The notes under the pieces are model-generated. The model was given only the letters and a program-made list of their open reading frames with translations, ran no database searches and was not told the origin of the DNA. A stretch of DNA of 64,000 nt from Buddleja alternifolia (taxonomy: Eukaryota > Streptophyta > Magnoliopsida > Lamiales > Scrophulariaceae), in NCBI GenBank assembly GCA_019426215.1, contig CM033394.1:36764423-36828422 (forward strand), written 5' to 3'. This document shows, one piece after another, positions 59,154 through 64,000 of the stretch. Each line of letters opens with the position of its first letter. Within the stretch, counting starts at the first letter, position 1. The position numbers and the translations under genes are program-made.

Positions 59154-59530
59154 GGGAAAATTGCATAAGACCCCTCTGTGATATGCGAAACCTGCGTCAA
59201 ACTCCCCTGTATTAATTTTTTTGCGAATCACCCCCTTGTGTTACTTTTTATTCTGCATATTCCCCCTTTTTTAGTTTTTTTGGTGTTTTTTTATTCTGTA
59301 TATAAATGTCAATCCAAATGCATTTTTGCCCCAAATATGTTTGTAATAGTTAAATAATTTAATTTGGGTTGGATTTAGAATATTTATGATAGAAAAAACA
59401 CCCAAAAAAATCGAAAAAGGGGGAATGTGCAGAATAAAAAATAACACAAGGGGGTGATTCGCAAAAAAATTAACACAGGGGAGTTTGGCACAGATTTCGC
59501 ATATCACAGGGGGTCTTATGCAATTATCCC
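59154..59530. mobile_element. Mutator-like MITE, 377 bp, copy B
   Basis: Sister of 33064-33440 with the same AAATCTTGA flanks (59145-59153, 59531-59539). Its right end reads GGGATAATTGCATAAGACCC, closer to a perfect inverted repeat than copy A. Confidence 0.88.
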
Positions 59531-61859
59531 AAATCTTGAAAAATCTTAACTAGAAGAAGAATCTCATATTTATCCGTAATATTGTTGACCAAGGAATTAT
59601 TTAAACATATAAGCTGGGAATCATGGGAATGAGCGACCAAAATGAGCACATGAGCACATGGAGAATGCATCAATACTTACCGACCATAAATAAGGAAAAT
59701 TACAGATAAAATGAAGCGTATGGAGCGTAACATACATATATACATTATATATATATATATATCTATATTTTGTTAAATGCTGGGAAGAGGGCTCTTTTGC
59801 ATTGAGGAAATGATAAACCAAAATTTAAAAAAGCGGACATGGAGCCTAATCTACTGTTCAATATAACCTTTTCTAATTAATTTAAATACAAAGAAAAATT
59901 CCAGCAGTTAGTACATACCTTGGTTATACGCATATGTATATAAATTCGTAAGAATTAAAGAGAAGGATATACCAAACCATTGAGATTGAATAACATAAAA
60001 CATCACCATTTTGATTGTAATTTTCTCACGTCTTGGACTTAATTTTTCCCGATTCTTTCATATATTCCCTCAAAATTTTGACAAAAAATTTAAAAAATAA
60101 CTCACGTCTCGCTCAATATTCCCACAGATGGCGCCAATTGATGTGATGTTTCACACCAATAAGAATATGTGATATATGATATGAAAATATGATATAAAGC
60201 ACGAGATTAAATGTAAAGAACAAGAGATTTACGTGGTTCGGTCTAATGAAGACCTACGTCCACGGGTGTAAAGTGGTTGCTCCGTTTATTCATCCTCATG
60301 GGGGTATTTATACAAGTAATTAATAGATAGGCTAGAATGGTAAGTCAACTATGTCTAAAATACATAAGGTAATAAGAATAAATCATGATCCTTTCATTTT
60401 GGTCGAGATCTAATCATGTATATATGGAAAAGAAAAGGTAATCTGGTGGCTTGACCTCCACAGATCCATATATGGAAAGTATCTTGATTGATCGATTCTT
60501 GTTTCCAAGTTTACCTTATATAAAATGCTCTACCTGTGCAGGTCAGGGCCGGCCGAACCTCCAGCTGAACATATTTGAATAGGATATTTTCTAGAAGGAT
60601 CCGAGTCCGAAATGTCATTGGGCTTAGGCCCATAAAGTACTTATTTAGTTAGTTAGGCCCAACAACTATTTCCCACTCACATCACATATGAATCTTTTCT
60701 TCGGGGTTACATTGATTATGTGAGGTTATAATTTTTGATGATGTTTCTTTAATACATGAGTTAGTATGGTTCACCAAATTTACAATTTTAATAAGAAGTT
60801 CTTGGTGATTTTATATGTTAAATTTTTTTGTGAAATGTGGGGGTTTCATTTAATTATGATGAATTTTATTTAGTTAAAAGTGCAGCATATTCATGCACAT
60901 GAAATCGATAGAGAAATGATCTGATAGTCCAAGGGACTTGGTGATGTTCGCCGAGCTGACAACTTTATATATTAAGATACTATTTCTTGTAAAGTTCACT
61001 TCTAAATTCAGGTTGTTGCATATGAAATGAGAATATACAAGAAGATGAACTATGAAAGAAGAGAATATGTAATATTTCATGGGATGAAAAATTGCTAAGG
61101 GGCATATAATAATTTATTCCATCAGATGGAAAATTAAGGTCTAATAATAATTTATTCCATGAGATGGATTTGAGGCACAATAAAACTTTATTCCATGAGA
61201 TGGAATTTCCTTGAGTACTAGCGTAAAGAAATGCTAGATCCTCATCATCAAGGGGGATGGTCAAAGCTCGTAAGGGAGTCACCAACGAGAGTACCCAACC
61301 TCTGTGATTGGTGATCCCATAAACAAGGTTCAATGGATAGGAACAAAATGCAATGCATGACTCAAATATAAAGCACATTAATTTTAGAAGAGTATTTAAG
61401 AGATGCCTCATTCCCATCCTAGGTGAGGTGCTAAAAGAAATTAAAGTGTGATGTTAGGTTGGGCATTGACACTCAATGAGACCAAGGCGAGAATTCGCAG
61501 GGTAGAAGTCACATGTACCCTTAGAGGTTTCACCTAAGTGCAAGTCGTCTTGACGGCTAGGGGTATAGGTTTGGGCTAACCCTAGAGACCACACGAGAAT
61601 CAGGATCAGTGCGAATGGCCAGTTAACGCGCTAACCCGCTATAACCATGTCCTAAAGTCAATATTGTGTATGTGGTGATTGAAGCTTGGCTCAAGGGGCC
61701 TAATTCAAGGCCAAGTCCATTATAGTTCCCTCAAACGGATATTGCTATCACTAAGTATAGGTTCAAGCCCGGAAGGCACCTGCACCGATTGCACGGTATA
61801 AGTTGCCACCATATTTATTTATTTATTAAATTTTAAAAAATTTAAATCTTGTGGTGGAT

Positions 61860-62150
61860 TGTTGCAAATAAGCTTTAAAATTCTATTAAACTATTATCTA
61901 TTTCCAACATTTTTATTTTTATCATCATGTGCCATTTTTAATCTTGTTTTATTTTAAATTAATGACCTCATTAATCTTTGTTTTATAAGATATTTGACCA
62001 CTTTAATTTCTACATTAGTGGGCCTAATTATATTATGATTATTTTTATTACATTGTTAGTGGCCTATTAAGTCTCTTATAACGGTCAAACTCCATTATGT
62101 TATATATAGAGGTCATAGCTCATTTTATTGGCACAAGTGATATTGTGAGA
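61860..62150 (+). repeat. LTR-like sequence, copy B
   Basis: Sister of 35764-36055, preceded by the same GTGGTGGAT purine tract. Confidence 0.55.
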
Positions 62151-63566
62151 GTTTTATGAAAATATATACATATGTTATACTCCAAACAAGATTTGTGTTT
62201 TGGTAACGTGATGGCGGACTAGTTCCTAGTCTCCTCGTGGATGTGCACCCAAGATGAGACATCGTTGTGAGCTAATGAGTTTTATCCTGGAGTCGTGATC
62301 AGCCGTCAGAGCCTGCACATAGGGAGACAATCGTGACTTTAGAACAGCGACATCGTCGTGATTCTTCATTGCTCCAGCGTCATATATACTGAGTTTTATT
62401 CTGGCTTGATTTATATTTATATATTATGAAGTTATGATAATTCTATTGAATATATTGTTGAGATTATTTTATTATTCTATAAGCACAAATCACAAAAAAA
62501 TTACAACAAAAAATACATGCAATCGTTTTGCTCATGGTGTAGTTAGAAATGCTTTAGTATTTTTAATGAGAATTGTGGATGTCTAAACTATAATGTGTCG
62601 TCATTTTTGCACTTATCTAGATTAATAATTGGGAAAATTGCAGTCCCATAAGGTATTGGGGGTTGCAAAAGTAATCTCTCGCATTACCGACCCGACAAAC
62701 ATAGTCCCGTATTATTTAAAATTGTGCAGATTTGGTCATCTCCGCTAGTTTTCTGACGGAATTTAACACATGGAGGTCACGTGCTTGTTATGTTGGATCT
62801 TTTTGCAAGTTCCTCAAAATTTTGGGGTTCTTTGGAAGAAAATGCAAAAAACTAAGAAAAGAATCAAAAGAAATAATAAAAAAAAAGTAGAAAAGATTCT
62901 AAAAATTAGAAAACAATTCAGAAAACCGGAATTAAAATAAAAAAGAAAAAATAAATAGAAAAAACTATAAACATTATAAAATATTTCAAAAAATTCAAAA
63001 AAAAATCCGAAAATGATTAAAAAATAATTCTAAATATCAAAATAATATATTTCTGAGAGTTAAAAAAAATCAAAATAAAAAAAATAAATAGAAAAAATTC
63101 TCAAAATTCAAGGAATTGAGAAAAATAAAAGATACAAAAAAGAAATAATTCTATAAATTAGAAAATATTTCAAAAAATGAAAAAAATAATTGAGTATTTC
63201 TGAAAATTAAATAATTTCGGGAAATTCAGACAAGTAAAAACCATCATAAAAGAATTAGAAATAATTCTAAAAATCAGAAAATATCTTAAAAAAACTCAAA
63301 AACTCTAAAAAAGTAAAATAAAATAAAAATTGAATAGAAACATTACAGAAAAATAAAAATTAGAAAAAAATCTTTATAGTTTAAATATACTGATTTATTA
63401 ATGATAAATTAACAAAAGATTAAAAAAGAAAAAGAAAATTGAATCGTTTTCTTCAACAAAAGCCTCCTTCCCACCCCAACCAACCTATCTTTGCTGCTGA
63501 CCAAAACTTTCACCCACCCACCACTTTCACCTCTAGCAGATGAACAACTACCATTATTCTAACCAA

Positions 63567-63751
63567 GCATCTTGGCCCAGTGGTATAAGGCTGTCATTAG
63601 GACAACTTGGGGTCGATGCTGGAGCTCTCAGGATGGATTTTCGGCTTTGTCAAAATAATGTTTGGCAAGCAACAGCCACGCACCGCGAGCTGGGATTAAT
63701 CGAGGTGCGCATAAAGTTGGCCAAGACACTCCGTGGGTAAACAAAAAAAAA
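63567..63751 (+). mobile_element. Au-like SINE, copy B
   Basis: Sister of 37469-37652. Its A box reads TGGCCCAGTGGTA, closer to the tRNA consensus than copy A. The flanks are ATTATTCTAACCAA and ATTATGCTAGCCAA. Confidence 0.75.
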
Positions 63752-64000
63752 ATTATGCTAGCCAACACCCACTGAGCACAATCCCCAAAGATGTAGAAAT
63801 AAGCATCAAAGTGAGGGTCAGAGGGGAGAGGTGGTGAGGGTTTGATGGGGATAAAAGAAACAAGGGAAGGAGAAAAAGGGGAAAAAACAATGTGTAGATG
63901 AGGAAAAATCTAACCCTCTATATAAATGTGTGAATAACTCAATTGTTTGTTCCATTGTGAAAAGACTTTCATACCCACCCTTACTATTAATAATTAATAA

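Larger units (their letters stand above)
54723..60684 (-). mobile_element. Second copy of the LARD-like element, left end replaced by the Gypsy element
   Basis: It contains the interior and the 5' LTR (60139-60684), followed by the same CATAT flank (60685-60689) and same neighbouring DNA as at 34590. The 3' LTR and the first 271 interior bases (equivalent to 27764-28583) are missing. Its PBS region reads GGCGCCATCTGTGGGA, probably the less mutated form. Confidence 0.9.
54723..64000 (+). repeat. Segmental duplication, copy B
   Basis: It is colinear with 28584-37901, with roughly 1-2% substitutions and several indels at tandem repeats. It starts exactly at the Gypsy LTR boundary and reaches the window end. 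Confidence 0.93.

Overview
The window looks like nuclear DNA of a flowering plant, probably a eudicot. It is AT-rich, has introns with GT/AG borders, and is dominated by plant transposable elements. Only two host genes are supported, one at the far left and one near 40.7 kb. Almost everything between and after them is mobile DNA or its remnants. There are no rRNA genes, CRISPR arrays or bacterial operons.

Layout. 1-1100 holds the first two coding exons and upstream region of a microtubule-associated protein 70 (MAP70) gene on the minus strand. 3.9-4.7 kb is a diverged inverted-repeat element. 5.2-8.1 kb is a broken L1-type LINE whose reverse transcriptase is missing. 9.1-26.4 kb is AT-rich sequence with many non-autonomous elements: hAT- and Mutator-like MITEs, a SINE, a 1435-bp solo LTR flanked by TATAT, a complete 914-bp miniature LTR retrotransposon flanked by TAAAT, and a TA-rich element with GAAGACGACAT hairpins.

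27.76-34.59 kb is a complete LTR retrotransposon (550/546-bp LTRs, CATAT target-site duplication, minus orientation) with no recognisable gag or pol. Its interior carries a relative's solo LTR (CCCGG duplication), a 48-bp/16-residue tandem array and an array of a GGGGACTTGCA-containing motif. I consider this the least familiar element here. Its right flank carries remnants of an older LTR element, a 377-bp MITE and an Au-like SINE.

40.71-41.20 kb is exon 1 of a membrane RING-type E3 ubiquitin ligase, with reading-frame breaks. 42.08-54.72 kb is an Athila-like Gypsy retrotransposon on the minus strand (gag-protease-RT-RNase H-integrase, then an extra ORF), with one full LTR, one truncated LTR and several coding breaks.

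From 54.723 kb to the end, the sequence is a second, nearly identical direct copy of 28.584-37.901 kb. The simplest reading is a tandem duplication of about 26 kb. Its junction lies at 42,077/42,078, between sequence just after exon 1 of the ligase gene and the interior of a Gypsy LTR. The Gypsy element sits inside the second copy of the 6.8-kb retrotransposon. An assembly artefact from two haplotypes would look similar and cannot be excluded from sequence alone.
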